Source of the DNA: Brumimicrobium sp033722555
GTDB taxonomy: Bacteria; Bacteroidota; Bacteroidia; Flavobacteriales_D; Crocinitomicaceae
Length of the DNA stretch: 64,000 bases
Assembly (NCBI GenBank): GCA_033722555.1
Contig: JAWVYS010000003.1
Location: 62,001-126,000 of the forward strand
Reading direction: 5' to 3'
The position numbers and the translations under genes are program-made. Under the pieces are notes generated by a model. It saw only the letters and a program-made list of their open reading frames with translations, ran no database searches and had not been told where the DNA came from. Below are positions 52,199-62,700 of the stretch, piece by piece; position 1 is the stretch's first letter; each line of letters opens with the position of its first letter.

Positions 52199-53368
52199 AT
52201 GGGTAAAATTTTAGTAATTGACGACGAAAAGAGTATTCGCCGTGCACTGAAGGAAATTCTTGAATTCGAAGATTTCGAGGTCGATGAGGCCGAGGATGGC
52301 AAAGAAGGTCTCGATAAAGCCAAAAACTCCTATTACGATATCATCTTTTGTGATATAAAAATGCCCAAAATGGATGGAATGGAGGTCCTTGACGCCATCC
52401 AGAAGGAGAAAATCGAAAGCCCGGTTATTATGATTTCCGGACATGGGAACATTGAAACTGCTGTCGAAGCAATCAAAAAAGGCGCGTTTGATTTTATCGA
52501 AAAGCCACTCGATTTAAACCGCATCCTGGTGACTATCAGAAATGCAGGGGATAAATCCTCCCTCGTTGAAGAAACAAAAACACTTAAAAAAACGGTTCAG
52601 CGTTTCAAAGGCTCATCGATCATTGGAGACACGGACGATATCGTGAAAATCAAGGAAATGATCTCCAAGGTTGGTCCCAGCGATGCTCGTGTGCTGATCA
52701 CCGGTGCCAACGGAACGGGAAAAGAACTTGTGGCGCGTTCATTGCACGACAACAGTAACCGAAAGGACAAACCGTTTATAGAAGTCAACTGTGCAGCAAT
52801 TCCTGCTGAATTGATAGAAAGCGAACTCTTTGGTCATGAAAAAGGAGCCTTTACCTCAGCGGTAAAACAAAAAAAGGGAAAATTTGAACTGGCAAGTACC
52901 GGTACACTTTTCCTGGATGAAATTGGTGATATGAGCGCTTCAGCACAGGCAAAAGTACTAAGAGCACTCCAGGAAAATACCATTCAACGGGTAGGGGGAG
53001 AAAAAAATATAAATGTTACCCCAAGGGTCATCGCCGCGACAAACAAAAATTTGCGTAAGGAGATTGAAGAAGGAAACTTCAGGGAAGATCTCTTTCATCG
53101 TTTGAGTGTGATCCTCATCCACGTGCCCACCCTGAATGAACGAGCAGAAGATATTCCTTTATTGGCAGAGCATTTTCTCACCATGACCTGTGCAGAACAT
53201 GGCATACCCAGAAAAAAATTCTCCGATGATGCCCTTGAGGCACTAAAGAACACGAATTGGACGGGGAATATACGCGAACTTAGAAACGTAATCGAGCGCA
53301 TGGTCATTTTATGTGATAATGTTATCACCGGTTTTGACGTCAACACATTTTCGAATCCGCGTGCATAA
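52199..53368 (+). CDS. Sigma-54 activator response regulator without DNA-binding domain
   Basis: This 389-residue protein has a receiver domain (phosphoacceptor Asp52 in FCDIKMPKMDG). An AAA+ domain follows with Walker A GANGTGKE (169-176), sigma-54 contact loop GAFTSA (216-221) and Walker B LFLDEIGD (237-244). The protein ends about ten residues after WTGNIRELRNVIERM, so there is no C-terminal Fis-type HTH. Regulators of this short form occur in Bacteroidota, and in FlgR and CtcC of other phyla. It should drive ATP-dependent opening of sigma-54 promoters without binding enhancer DNA directly. The cognate sigma factor rpoN is at 15769-17217. The sensor kinase is not adjacent. Confidence 0.9.
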   Translation: MGKILVIDDEKSIRRALKEILEFEDFEVDEAEDGKEGLDKAKNSYYDIIFCDIKMPKMDGMEVLDAIQKEKIESPVIMISGHGNIETAVEAIKKGAFDFIEKPLDLNRILVTIRNAGDKSSLVEETKTLKKTVQRFKGSSIIGDTDDIVKIKEMISKVGPSDARVLITGANGTGKELVARSLHDNSNRKDKPFIEVNCAAIPAELIESELFGHEKGAFTSAVKQKKGKFELASTGTLFLDEIGDMSASAQAKVLRALQENTIQRVGGEKNINVTPRVIAATNKNLRKEIEEGNFREDLFHRLSVILIHVPTLNERAEDIPLLAEHFLTMTCAEHGIPRKKFSDDALEALKNTNWTGNIRELRNVIERMVILCDNVITGFDVNTFSNPRA

Positions 53369-53466
53369 ATAATTATTTCGCCTGTTTCAAAGTACGTTGA
53401 TTCAAGGTTCAAATACATAGAATCATCTGCTGTCGATAAAGAAGGCATGAAAAACAGTATCCTACA

Positions 53467-54030
53467 ATGAAATATTTGATTGCGGGGCTTGGTAATCCCG
53501 GTGAAAAATATGAAAATACCAGACATAACGTCGGATTCAAGGTTGTGGAAAAATTTGCGCGCGACCGAGATACTTCCTTCGAGACACTCAAACTCGGGGA
53601 TGTGGCCGAGGCCAAATGGAAAGGTAGAACGCTTATTTTACTGAAGCCATCCACTTTTATGAATTTAAGCGGGAAAGCCGTTAATTATTACCTCCAAAAA
53701 GAGAAAATTCCAATCGAAAACTTAATGGTTATCACCGATGACATTGCTCTGCCCTTTGGAAAACTGAGGCTCAAAGGAAAAGGAAGTGACGGTGGGCACA
53801 ACGGCCTTAAAAACATTCAGGAAATTCTGGGTACTCAAGAATATGCCCGACTGCGCTTCGGCGTTGGAAATGAGTTTCAGAAAGGAAGACAGGCAGATTA
53901 CGTACTGGGAGAATGGGATGAGGAGGAAACGAATCAGTTGCCCGATCGTATTGAAACAGCAACTAACTTCATTAAGAGTTTTACAACGGTTGGATTAAAT
54001 CTAACGATGACAAACTGGAACAACAAGTGA
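53467..54030 (+). CDS. pth: Peptidyl-tRNA hydrolase
   Basis: This 187-residue protein starts MKYLIAGLGNPGEKYENTRH, with catalytic His20 in RHNVGF. LKPSTFMNLSGKAV and DDIALPFGKLRLKGKGSDGGHNGLKNI follow, containing the Asp and Asn residues of the active site. Pth recycles peptidyl-tRNA that drops off the ribosome. Length is normal. Its stop TGA overlaps by one base the ATG of the next gene, implying coupling. Confidence 0.96.
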   Translation: MKYLIAGLGNPGEKYENTRHNVGFKVVEKFARDRDTSFETLKLGDVAEAKWKGRTLILLKPSTFMNLSGKAVNYYLQKEKIPIENLMVITDDIALPFGKLRLKGKGSDGGHNGLKNIQEILGTQEYARLRFGVGNEFQKGRQADYVLGEWDEEETNQLPDRIETATNFIKSFTTVGLNLTMTNWNNK

Positions 54031-54890
54031 TGTTGAGTGAAGAAGCGCTCGATTATTTAGAAAATTCAGGTTACGGAAAGGTTGAAAAAATCAGTCCCCT
54101 CTCCGGAGGAAGTATCAATTCGGTATATAAACTGTTGACTTCCGAAGGAAGGTATGTGCTAAAAAAAAATAACCGTGATCAATTTCCGAAAATGCTCGAA
54201 AAGGAGCACAATGCTCTCGAATATTTATTCGACAAAAGTCCTTTAAGATACCCTCAGCCGCTTATCCATTTCTATACTGATTCTGATCAGTATCTTCTCA
54301 TGGAATATGTTGAGTCGGGCAGCACATCAGAGACAGGTTGCAGCAGACTGGGAACAGGGCTCGCAAAACAGCACAAGATCACGGAAGATTTTTATGGCTG
54401 GAGAGAAGATAACTATATCGGAAGTTTAGTTCAGAAAAATTCAAAAAGCAGTTCATGGAGCGCCTTTTATTCGTCGCAGCGATTAATTCCTCTCGGTGAA
54501 GAGGCTTTTAATAAAGGTTTATTGCATAAAAATCACATCCGTCAACTGAAAAATCTATGTGCCCGACTGGATGAGATATATCCGGAGGAAAAACCTGCAC
54601 TTCTCCACGGTGACCTTTGGGCGGGAAATTATTTTATAGATCCCGAAAATAATCCCGTACTTTATGATCCTGCGATCTATTTCGGTCATCGGGAAATCGA
54701 TATCGCAATGACGCTATTATTCGGTGGATTTCCTTCTGTTTTTTATGATTCTTATAGCGAAACGTTTCCTTTGGAAAAGGGCTGGAAAGATAGAACCCCA
54801 ATCAGTCAGCTATATCCAAATCTGGTTCATTTAAATCTTTTCGGAAGCGGGTATTTAAGTGCTATTCTTTCTGTTATCAATAAATTTTAA
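54030..54890 (+). CDS. Fructosamine/ketosamine kinase-family protein
   Basis: This 286-residue protein has a kinase fold of the fructosamine-3-kinase family. GGSINSVYKLLTSEGRYVLKKN forms the N-lobe, and the catalytic LLHGDLWAGNYFID contains the HGDLW motif (Asp as base). DPAIYFGHREIDIAMTLLFGGFP matches the family's Mg2+-binding region. These enzymes phosphorylate Amadori products so that the modified amine is released; substrates are not known for most bacterial members. The ATG at 54030 overlaps the pth stop. The end overlaps the histidine-kinase gene on the other strand by four bases. Confidence 0.88.
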   Translation: MLSEEALDYLENSGYGKVEKISPLSGGSINSVYKLLTSEGRYVLKKNNRDQFPKMLEKEHNALEYLFDKSPLRYPQPLIHFYTDSDQYLLMEYVESGSTSETGCSRLGTGLAKQHKITEDFYGWREDNYIGSLVQKNSKSSSWSAFYSSQRLIPLGEEAFNKGLLHKNHIRQLKNLCARLDEIYPEEKPALLHGDLWAGNYFIDPENNPVLYDPAIYFGHREIDIAMTLLFGGFPSVFYDSYSETFPLEKGWKDRTPISQLYPNLVHLNLFGSGYLSAILSVINKF

Positions 54891-55924
54891 GCTTTTTCAA
54901 GGCTGAACGAAAAAGTACTTCCGGCGCCTATCGTGCTCTTAACGGTAATCGTTTGTCCGTGTGACTCAATAATATGTTTACAGATCGCCAGACCCAGGCC
55001 GGATCCCCCTTCATTTCGGTTTCTGCTTTGCTCCACACGGTAAAAACGTTCAAACAGTCTGGGAATATCCTTATCCGAAATACCGGGACCGTTATCCGAT
55101 ACCTCTGTGATGATAAGGTCGTCCATCGGATAGAAAGTGATAAGCGTTTCTCCGCCCGCGTTACCGTAATTGATTGAGTTTATAAGCAGATTGGTCAAAA
55201 CCTGACCGATTTTACCTTTATCTGCTTTCACAAAAACGGGGTCATAATTTTTTGCCAGTTTTAGTTCAATGTCCTTACTTTCACTCGAAACTTCGAGCGA
55301 GTCGATAATTCCTTTGGTGAGCTTCACAATGTCAAAACGTTCGATCTTTAGGTCAAAACGGTTTACCTCCATTCCCGTTATCTGATCCAGGTCTTCCAAA
55401 ATAGAGGTAATTCTTTCCGTTGCAAAACTTGCCCGTTCTAAAAATTTCCTGTTCACATTTTCATCTTCAAGTCCTCCCTCAAGCAATGTTAGAATATATC
55501 CCTGAATACTGAAGACGGGAGTTTTCAATTCGTGCGCTAAATTCCCCAGAAATTCACGCCTAAAAGCAGCCTGTTCCTTCAGTTTGGCTATCTCTTTTTG
55601 CCGGTCTGCCGCCCATGCCTCTGTTTCCCTCGCTGCCTTGTTTATCACATCCTCGTTCATGGCTACTTCGTCCTTGGTTAGGGCTGTAGTTTTCTCCTTT
55701 CGAATCACACGGTAAAGCATTCTGATCTTTTCGTAAATGAAATTCTTTACCAGAAGAAAAAATATAGCAAAAGAAAAAAGAGAGAGAAGCAGACTGAAAA
55801 TAAAAATGGTGGTCAGTGACAAAGGGGTGATATAGGCATCAACCAAAGCCAGCAAAACAAGCGTTATCACAAAAAGGATAAAGCTTCCAAGCAATACAAT
55901 ATTTACGGGTTTAGTACTTCTCAC
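54887..55924 (-). CDS. PhoR-type sensor histidine kinase
   Basis: This 345-residue kinase has two N-terminal membrane helices (residues 8-30 and 38-60) with a short periplasmic loop. A cytoplasmic coiled linker is followed by the HisKA domain with His131 in NLAHELKTP. The catalytic domain has the N box TNLLINSINYG, G1 DNGPGIS and G2 GGSGLGLAI. No large sensing domain is present, as in many PhoR-type kinases of Bacteroidota. The GTG start overlaps the upstream regulator's TGA by four bases (GTGA), so the two form one operon. A phosphate-sensing role is inferred from pairing with a PhoB-like regulator. Confidence 0.88.
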   Translation of the reverse strand: MRSTKPVNIVLLGSFILFVITLVLLALVDAYITPLSLTTIFIFSLLLSLFSFAIFFLLVKNFIYEKIRMLYRVIRKEKTTALTKDEVAMNEDVINKAARETEAWAADRQKEIAKLKEQAAFRREFLGNLAHELKTPVFSIQGYILTLLEGGLEDENVNRKFLERASFATERITSILEDLDQITGMEVNRFDLKIERFDIVKLTKGIIDSLEVSSESKDIELKLAKNYDPVFVKADKGKIGQVLTNLLINSINYGNAGGETLITFYPMDDLIITEVSDNGPGISDKDIPRLFERFYRVEQSRNRNEGGSGLGLAICKHIIESHGQTITVKSTIGAGSTFSFSLEKA

Positions 55925-56613
55925 ACTTCATTATAGGTGTAACCAACACCTTTTATAGTGCGAATGTAAGCATCTCCGATCTTTTCTCGTAATTTTCTGA
56001 TATGAACATCAATAGTTCTTTCACCAACGATGGTTTCATCTCCCCAAACTTTCGACAGGATTTCCTCGCGGGTAAAGACTTTTCCCGGTTTAGAAAGCAA
56101 TAATTCAAGCAGTTCAAATTCCTTCTTAGGTAAAATGATTTCTTTATCTTCAAGAAGCAGTAAAAAACGTTCTCTGTCGAGCATAACTCGGGTTGAAACC
56201 GGTTCCGGCTGACTGTCTTGTTCTTTGGAGTACTTTCTTCGTAAAAGCGCTTCAATTCTACTCAGTAGGACTCTCGGTCGGATAGGCTTGGTAATGTAAT
56301 CGTCTCCCCCTGCCTTGAAACCGGCAATCTGTGAGTAATCCTCAGCCCTCGAGGTAAGAAAAGCAATTATAGGTTGATCTGTCTGCTTTTTTTCGCGAAT
56401 TATTTCGCATACCTCAATACCATCCATTTTTGGCATCATTACATCAAGTAGAACGAGATCGGGGTTAACTTTATCTGCAAGTTGCACGCCTTCCTCTCCG
56501 TTTGAGGCAGTGTGGACATTATAGCCTTCTTTTATTAAATTGTAAGAGATCATCTCTAGTATGTCGGGATCATCATCTACAAGGAGTATCACAGGCTTTT
56601 TGTCTTCAGACAT
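55921..56613 (-). CDS. PhoB-like OmpR-family response regulator
   Basis: This 230-residue regulator has a receiver domain with phospho-acceptor Asp57 (LVLLDVMMPKMDG). The OmpR/PhoB-type winged-helix domain follows (ILPKKEFELLELLLSKPGKVFTREEIL..., ERTIDVHIRKLREKIGD, IRTIKGVGYTYN). The partner kinase overlaps its stop. A TAnnTTTG box and three 11-base-spaced direct repeats lie upstream, which fits autoregulation by a phosphorylated dimer. Whether it controls the Pho regulon is not shown by the sequence. Confidence 0.9.
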   Translation of the reverse strand: MSEDKKPVILLVDDDPDILEMISYNLIKEGYNVHTASNGEEGVQLADKVNPDLVLLDVMMPKMDGIEVCEIIREKKQTDQPIIAFLTSRAEDYSQIAGFKAGGDDYITKPIRPRVLLSRIEALLRRKYSKEQDSQPEPVSTRVMLDRERFLLLLEDKEIILPKKEFELLELLLSKPGKVFTREEILSKVWGDETIVGERTIDVHIRKLREKIGDAYIRTIKGVGYTYNEV

Positions 56614-56634
56614 AGTTTACATTTATCTTCAGGA

Positions 56635-56642
56635 CAAATTTA
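56635..56642 (-). promoter_or_regulatory. -7 box of the phoB-like operon
   Basis: The minus strand reads TAAATTTG, a TAnnTTTG match, 21 bases upstream of the ATG at 56613. The -33 element is not clear. Confidence 0.42.
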
Positions 56643-56693
56643 ATCAGAAGAGAAAGCCTTTCAGTTATCCTATTTTTACGGTTAGGTTAAGAA

Positions 56694-56721
56694 TGTTTAT
56701 TTAATGTTAATTCAAGATTAA
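56694..56721 (-). promoter_or_regulatory. 11-bp-spaced direct repeats, candidate PhoB/OmpR-type binding site
   Basis: On the minus strand TTAATC, TTAACA and TAAACA start at 56721, 56710 and 56699, exactly 11 bases apart, with TTAACC nine bases further. PhoB- and PhoP-type regulators bind direct repeats with this period, and the site lies upstream of a phoB-like gene. The region is AT-rich, so chance is possible. Confidence 0.4.
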
Positions 56722-56741
56722 CCCTCTGCCTGAAAATGAAA

Positions 56742-56769
56742 AAAGGCTGCCTTTAAACAGACAGCCTTT
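56742..56769 (-). terminator. Intrinsic terminator of the giant repeat protein gene
   Basis: On the minus strand the stem AAAGGCTG/CAGCCTTT (56762-56769, 56742-56749) is followed by further T's, just after the stop codon of the 2024-residue protein at 56775. Confidence 0.75.
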
Positions 56770-56774
56770 CGGGT

Positions 56775-59700
56775 TTATTTGCCTCCACCAACACGGGTTG
56801 GCGGTGTTCTTACGGGTTTTCTCGGTTCAGGAGCCGGAGGGTTGTTTTCCTCTTCCTCATTGGTGTTTCTGGAAGGCTGAGTTCTCGTCGGCTTCGTTCT
56901 CACATCGGGCTTTTCTTCCACCTTTGGCTTCTTATCATTCTCATTGGTATCTCCTCGCTGAGGTTGCGTTCTTGTACCACCCGAACCAGAGTTGTTCGGC
57001 GAACCGGCTTGCTTGGTTTCACATGGACTCGGAGGTCTGTTTCCGCCAGTTCCTGAAAGAGGTGTGCTCTGAGCATCTATACATACCTGCCAGTGACCCA
57101 TTGATCCGGGATGAGACGAACTCACCGAAACAGTGATGTTTCCTTCGAAAAGGTAATATCTACCGGACTGTATTGCGAAGTTACTTCCGTTTACTGTAGC
57201 ATCGCCACCGCCGGCTATTGCCATGAAATAAAGGCTTGAAGCAGGACCGGTGTATGTGAAGTTCGGATTATTCGCCAGATCATCCCGTGTATAAGTTCCG
57301 GATGGTGTAATCAAACAGAACTGCCAAGAAGCATTTCCAGGATTGAACCTCGGTCCACATGTTCCGGGTGCGTTATAAGTTATGCTATAATTTATGTTCT
57401 CTTGTGAACAATCATTGGTAAGGCTTATAACTACGCTGTTTTGTCCTTCATTCAGGGGAACATGGTTTAAAATAATCTGATTACCGCTCGCCGAAATATT
57501 GTTGAAATTCGAGCCATTTACGGTTACCGACATCGTAGCATAATGTTGAGCAGTAAGCGTAATATCCGTTGTTTGCGTTGAAACCGTCTCCGATTGCTGA
57601 GCGGGGAAAGTTCTCACGTAAGTTATAGGATTACAAGGCACTGTATAGGTAACAGTGAAATTCTGTGTAACCGTTTCACAACCGGCCGCAGTAACTTCGA
57701 ACAAGTTTTGACCCGGAGTAAGATTTACCAGACAAGAGAAGTTCTGATTTCCGGCATTAAAGTTACAATTCACCGGACTTCCGTTCCGCGTAATGGACAC
57801 CTGATTTGAGGTCACGTTATCCACAAACAGTTGGAAGGTATATGCATTTGAAGCAGAATTTACGTTGGTGTTACTCAATAAACTAATCACAGGAGGATCA
57901 CACGGCGTAGATTCACACGCCCCGTCGTAACCTGCATTTGGCACCCATTCTCCGAATCCGGGGCCGTCGCCCGACTGATTACAGCCCGATTTGATCCAAA
58001 CTCCAACAATACATTTTCCAACATTGCTTCCTGTTCCCGAAAGGGTGATCGAATTACCGGACAGATTGTCAAACTTCTGAGTCGTCAAGTCAGAGAACTT
58101 AAGTACGACATTCGAAAGATCCATGGTGCTGGTAGCAGTTGCAGAAAGATTGTCTGCGCTGAACGATGCACCAACTGTTGGCATACAGTTCGGGTCAGGA
58201 TTCACAACAGTTTCCTCCAAACGCACCTCTACTGAAGCCTGATCTGTTCCTGCGCTGTTTGTTCCGATTGCAGTGATATCGTAGAGAGGATGTGTTGTAT
58301 TCACAGGAATTACAAACGAAAATCCTAATCCATTTGACTGCACTGTGGTCTGATGACCGCTGAAAGGCTGTCCGTTTACGATCAATTGTAACTGACTTGC
58401 GGCAGAAATATTAGAAACCGATCCTTGCACGGTGAAGTTGCCAGCTGGTATTGTTTCGGGAGATACAGATGGAGCAGAAAAATCTACAACGGGAGGCTGT
58501 ATAACTACAGGCTTATTGTATACAACCGAAACCTGATCAGCTGCTGTACCGTCATTATTTACTACCTGTATGGAAACATCATTTGAACCTTCTATCAACG
58601 AAAGGTTAAAGGAAATGGTTCCCGTTGCAGGATTGAAATTGAAATTAACATTGCTGTTATTAACTGTTACGCTAATTTGATTGTTTGACGAAATATTGGT
58701 CGTTTGGGCAACCACATTCTGATTTGCCGAAGAGGTGACGTGCGGATTACTTGAAGGAGTGGTAATGGAAACCGTAGGTGGTGTTTTTACCACTATCGGC
58801 TGATGAACGGCTTCAAAGGAAATTCGTTCTGTTCCGCAATCGTTCACGGCAACTATTTTAATAAGATTGTTTCCGGGAACAAGGTTAATGCTGGCGTTGA
58901 AATTCTCATTGGTTGCGTCATAAACGAAGTTTACATTATTTCCGTTATGTTGAACCGTAATTCCTGCGGTTACAACATTACTAATCGTTCCGGATATCTG
59001 GAAGATAGCGTTCGGAAGCGCATTACCGTTCAACGAAGGATTAGATACCAAATTCATATTCGGTTCATGACAAACTTCTCGTGTGATCAACCAAGTTTCT
59101 TTGATTGTTCCGCAAGCATTTGTTCCAATTAAAACGATATTATTCGCACCTTCTGAGAGATTCAGGTTGGCAGAAATCTGATGAGTTCCAAGATCAAAGC
59201 TGAAATTCACCGGCGACCCGTTTAGCATCATTTGTATTTGCTGTGGATTTTCGAAATTAGAACTTGCAGCCGAGAAGTTTATCGATTGATCCTGTGTTAC
59301 GAAAGCAAACGAGGACGGATTAACAGGGCTAATTACCGGAGGATTGCACGGAGCCTGAGGTTTCACGTATTTTATCAGAATGGATTTACTCTTTTGACCA
59401 CAATCATTGGAAGCCTTGATCTCAACAACGTTGTTTCCTTCCATGAGGTCTACCTTTCTAAGAAGAACATGCGTAGACGGATCAAACATGAAACTTCCAA
59501 CCGATATGCCGTTCACTGTAACCTGAATGCTTGACAGATTGGTAACATGATTGATTACGGCCGAAATATCGTAATAGTCATTATTCGTAGTCTCACCGGA
59601 AACCGAAGGAGCATTGAAGGTGATCTCGGGCTGGTCACACTGCGGAGCAGCCGGCTGGTATATCACGTTGGTAGATGCCAGATGTGTTCCGGAATTGTTC

Positions 59701-62700
59701 ATACCTCTTACCTGAAAAACATTGTTTCCTGCTGTTAAGTTGGTCGAAAACTTAACTTCCTTGGTTGCCGGATAGAATGCATACAAGTTATTACTGATCA
59801 GCACACCGTTAAACCTTACTTCTATATCATTCTTCGACTGGACATTGGTTACTTCAGCCACCATCTGGAATGAAGCATTATTCACAACAAACCCTGAGCT
59901 TGGAGGATTGGTGAAAGTAACATGAGGAGGGTCAAGTACAACGTCTTTTTTATAAATAACGGTACGAGAATCCGAATCAGCCCCCGCTGAATTAGTAGCT
60001 GTTATAGTCAGATTATTATTGCCCTGATTCAGGTTCATTGTAAACTGAAGCTGTTTATTCGCCATGTTGTATGAAAAGTTCGAAATGTTATTACCATTCA
60101 CATTCACAACTATATTCTGTGCCGAAACGACGTTCAGCACCGTAGCAACAACTTGGTGTGTGGACTGATTTGTTGTGTACGATGCAGTCATCGGATTGGT
60201 AATGGTAACCACAGGAGGTAAAACAGGATCCGTTTTCTTATAAATTATAGAAGTCGTTTCTACTGTCTGTCCATGCTGGTTCGCGGCAGTGATTTCAATA
60301 ATATTTGCTCCTAAAACCAAGCTGGTGTTGAACTGCATGATTTCAGAAGTACTGGAATACGTAAAGTTACCTGTCTGGTTTCCGTTAATCTTCAAAGTTA
60401 TATCCGAAGCACCGGAAACATATTTCACCCGCGCCTTTACATTGTAAACAGGTGAATAAACTGTCGCCGGATTATCAATAGGATCCAGGTAAGTAATTAC
60501 TGGTAAAACCGGATTTGAAATTTTACGATAGATTACCGTCATCGTTTCACTGTCCGTACCATCACTATTCGTAGCCGTGGTTGTGATTGTATTCACACCC
60601 AAGATGAGTGAAGCGGTAAATTCCACTGTATTGTTTGCTGCATTGAAAACAAAATTATTAACTGTATTCCCGTTCAAATTCACATTGATCTGATTTGCAG
60701 CGCTGACGTTTTGTACAGAAGCACGGATTAATTGCGATGAATTTGTTGCCTGATGAGGATTAGACGAAGGAATCACGTACTCAACAAGGGGAGGCTGTGG
60801 AGTTGTTGGTTTAGCATACACAATAGTCGTTTGTTTGCTATCAGTTCCATCACTATTTGTCCCCGTAACTTTTATAACGTTACTACCTAGTTGAAGAGGT
60901 AAAATAGTCGTCAATATTCCTGTATTTACATCGAAATTAAAGGACGTATAATTGTTCCCGTTCAAGGTCATTTTGACCTGATTCGATTGCGAAACATTTA
61001 AAACGGTCGCCTTAAACGATTTCGTATTGTTATACGTTACGAAAGGATTCGAAGCAGGATCAAGGATTGAAACGACCGGCGGTTTTGGCTGAGCCACCTG
61101 ATAATTAATCACGACAGAAGCCTGATCTGTTCCGGCCTGATTGGTTCCAATGAGTTGAAAAATATTCTGACCCGGTTGAAGAATAACGTTCGAATTAAAC
61201 TGTCCCGTTCCTGAATTGAAACTGAAATTATTATTCACGTTACCATTCTGAATGAAAGTAACCTGATCCTTATTAGCTACGTTTTTCACGGATCCGATGA
61301 GGTTGAAATTACCTGAATTCACAGTCACCGGAGTGCTTGCAGGATTTAGGAAATCGACAATCGGAGGAGTTGCGAGGGGTGCTCTTTGATAAATAATTGT
61401 GGTCTCATCCGAATCACTTCCTGCGGTGTTAGTACCGGTTATCTTGAAGCTATTTACACCCGGATTCAGGTTTAGATTCACACTGAAATTATTCAGACCT
61501 GTTGGAGTAAAGTTAAAGTTCGTGAGTGGCTGTCCGTTGAAGATCACCGATACATCACCCTTGCCTATAACGTTCTTCACATCTGCCTTCAAGAGATAAG
61601 TTGGCTGACTCACAGTTTCAGGATTTGCAGAAGGGTCGGTTATATCCACTACCGGTGGTACAGGTGTGTTGATATCTTCCCGCACGTAATTGATGACCAT
61701 CACATCCTCGTCTGATCCGTACTGATTTACACCTCTCAAACGGAAAACATTTTGTCCGGGCTTTAACTGAACAGTACTTTGGAACTTGTCAGTCATTGAG
61801 TTGAAGGTGAAATTACTGTTCACAATACCCTCCTGGAAGAAACTTACATCCTGCGCTCTTTCCACAAATCGAATGTCTGCTCTCAGCGTATAAACAGGAG
61901 AGTTTACCGTGTGAGGGCTGGAAGAAGGATTCGTATATTCAACTACCGGAGGTTGCTGACGATTATTATCGGTGTATGCATTAATATCCGGCTTAACCGG
62001 GTCAACAATATCGGGCTGATATGTCACATTGCTCGTTCTTCGTTTAAGATACCATCTTAAATAAACACTGGTATAATGAAATATATCATTTTTGAATACG
62101 TCTGCGTTGGTCTCACCATTCTGATTCACGGTTGTACCGTCAAAATAGTCGTTATTGAAAAAAGTCGATTTGTGTTCAAAACCAACAGAAAAACGTGGGC
62201 CGAAATAGTAACCCAAACCAATACCCAAACTCGGTAAAAAATTGGTTTCGGAAGCGGTAAGACTATATGGATCGCCTGCAGGATTTTTATCAAGAGGCAC
62301 ATTGTAGTCATTATTTAACTGACCACCGGATGGATCGGAAGCAAAATCGTATGGAACGCCATTATTCAGAAGGTCTCCTCGAGTTCTCGTTGCGGTTAAA
62401 TCGATACCTCCAAAAATGTATGGATCCAGACCTGTTCTCTCACGAAAACGATTGAAGTGAAGAGCCAGCTCCAGAGAAAGCATATGCTGGGTGGACTTGA
62501 AATTTTGTACAGCGAACCCGATGGTATCGTAAATATTACTTACCGCGGTATTTTGGGATATCATTCCTGTGGTATCAGTATCCTGGCCATACCAGTTTCC
62601 TCCCAGATATCTCAATCTGAGATCAAAAGACAAAGCATTACCGTAGTTCTGATTAATTGATGTTCCGAAAATAAAACCTGCTCCCAACGGGAATCGGTCT

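Noticed and set aside
52846..52863. GAFTSA in place of GAFTGA as a loss-of-function mark in the sigma-54 activator
   Set aside because: The Phe and Thr that contact sigma-54 remain, and to my knowledge this variant is common in Bacteroidota activators.
57363..61952. Possible transposon or prophage tail region because of long repeats
   Set aside because: The repeats are degenerate protein domains in one open frame; no transposase, integrase or terminal repeats were seen.
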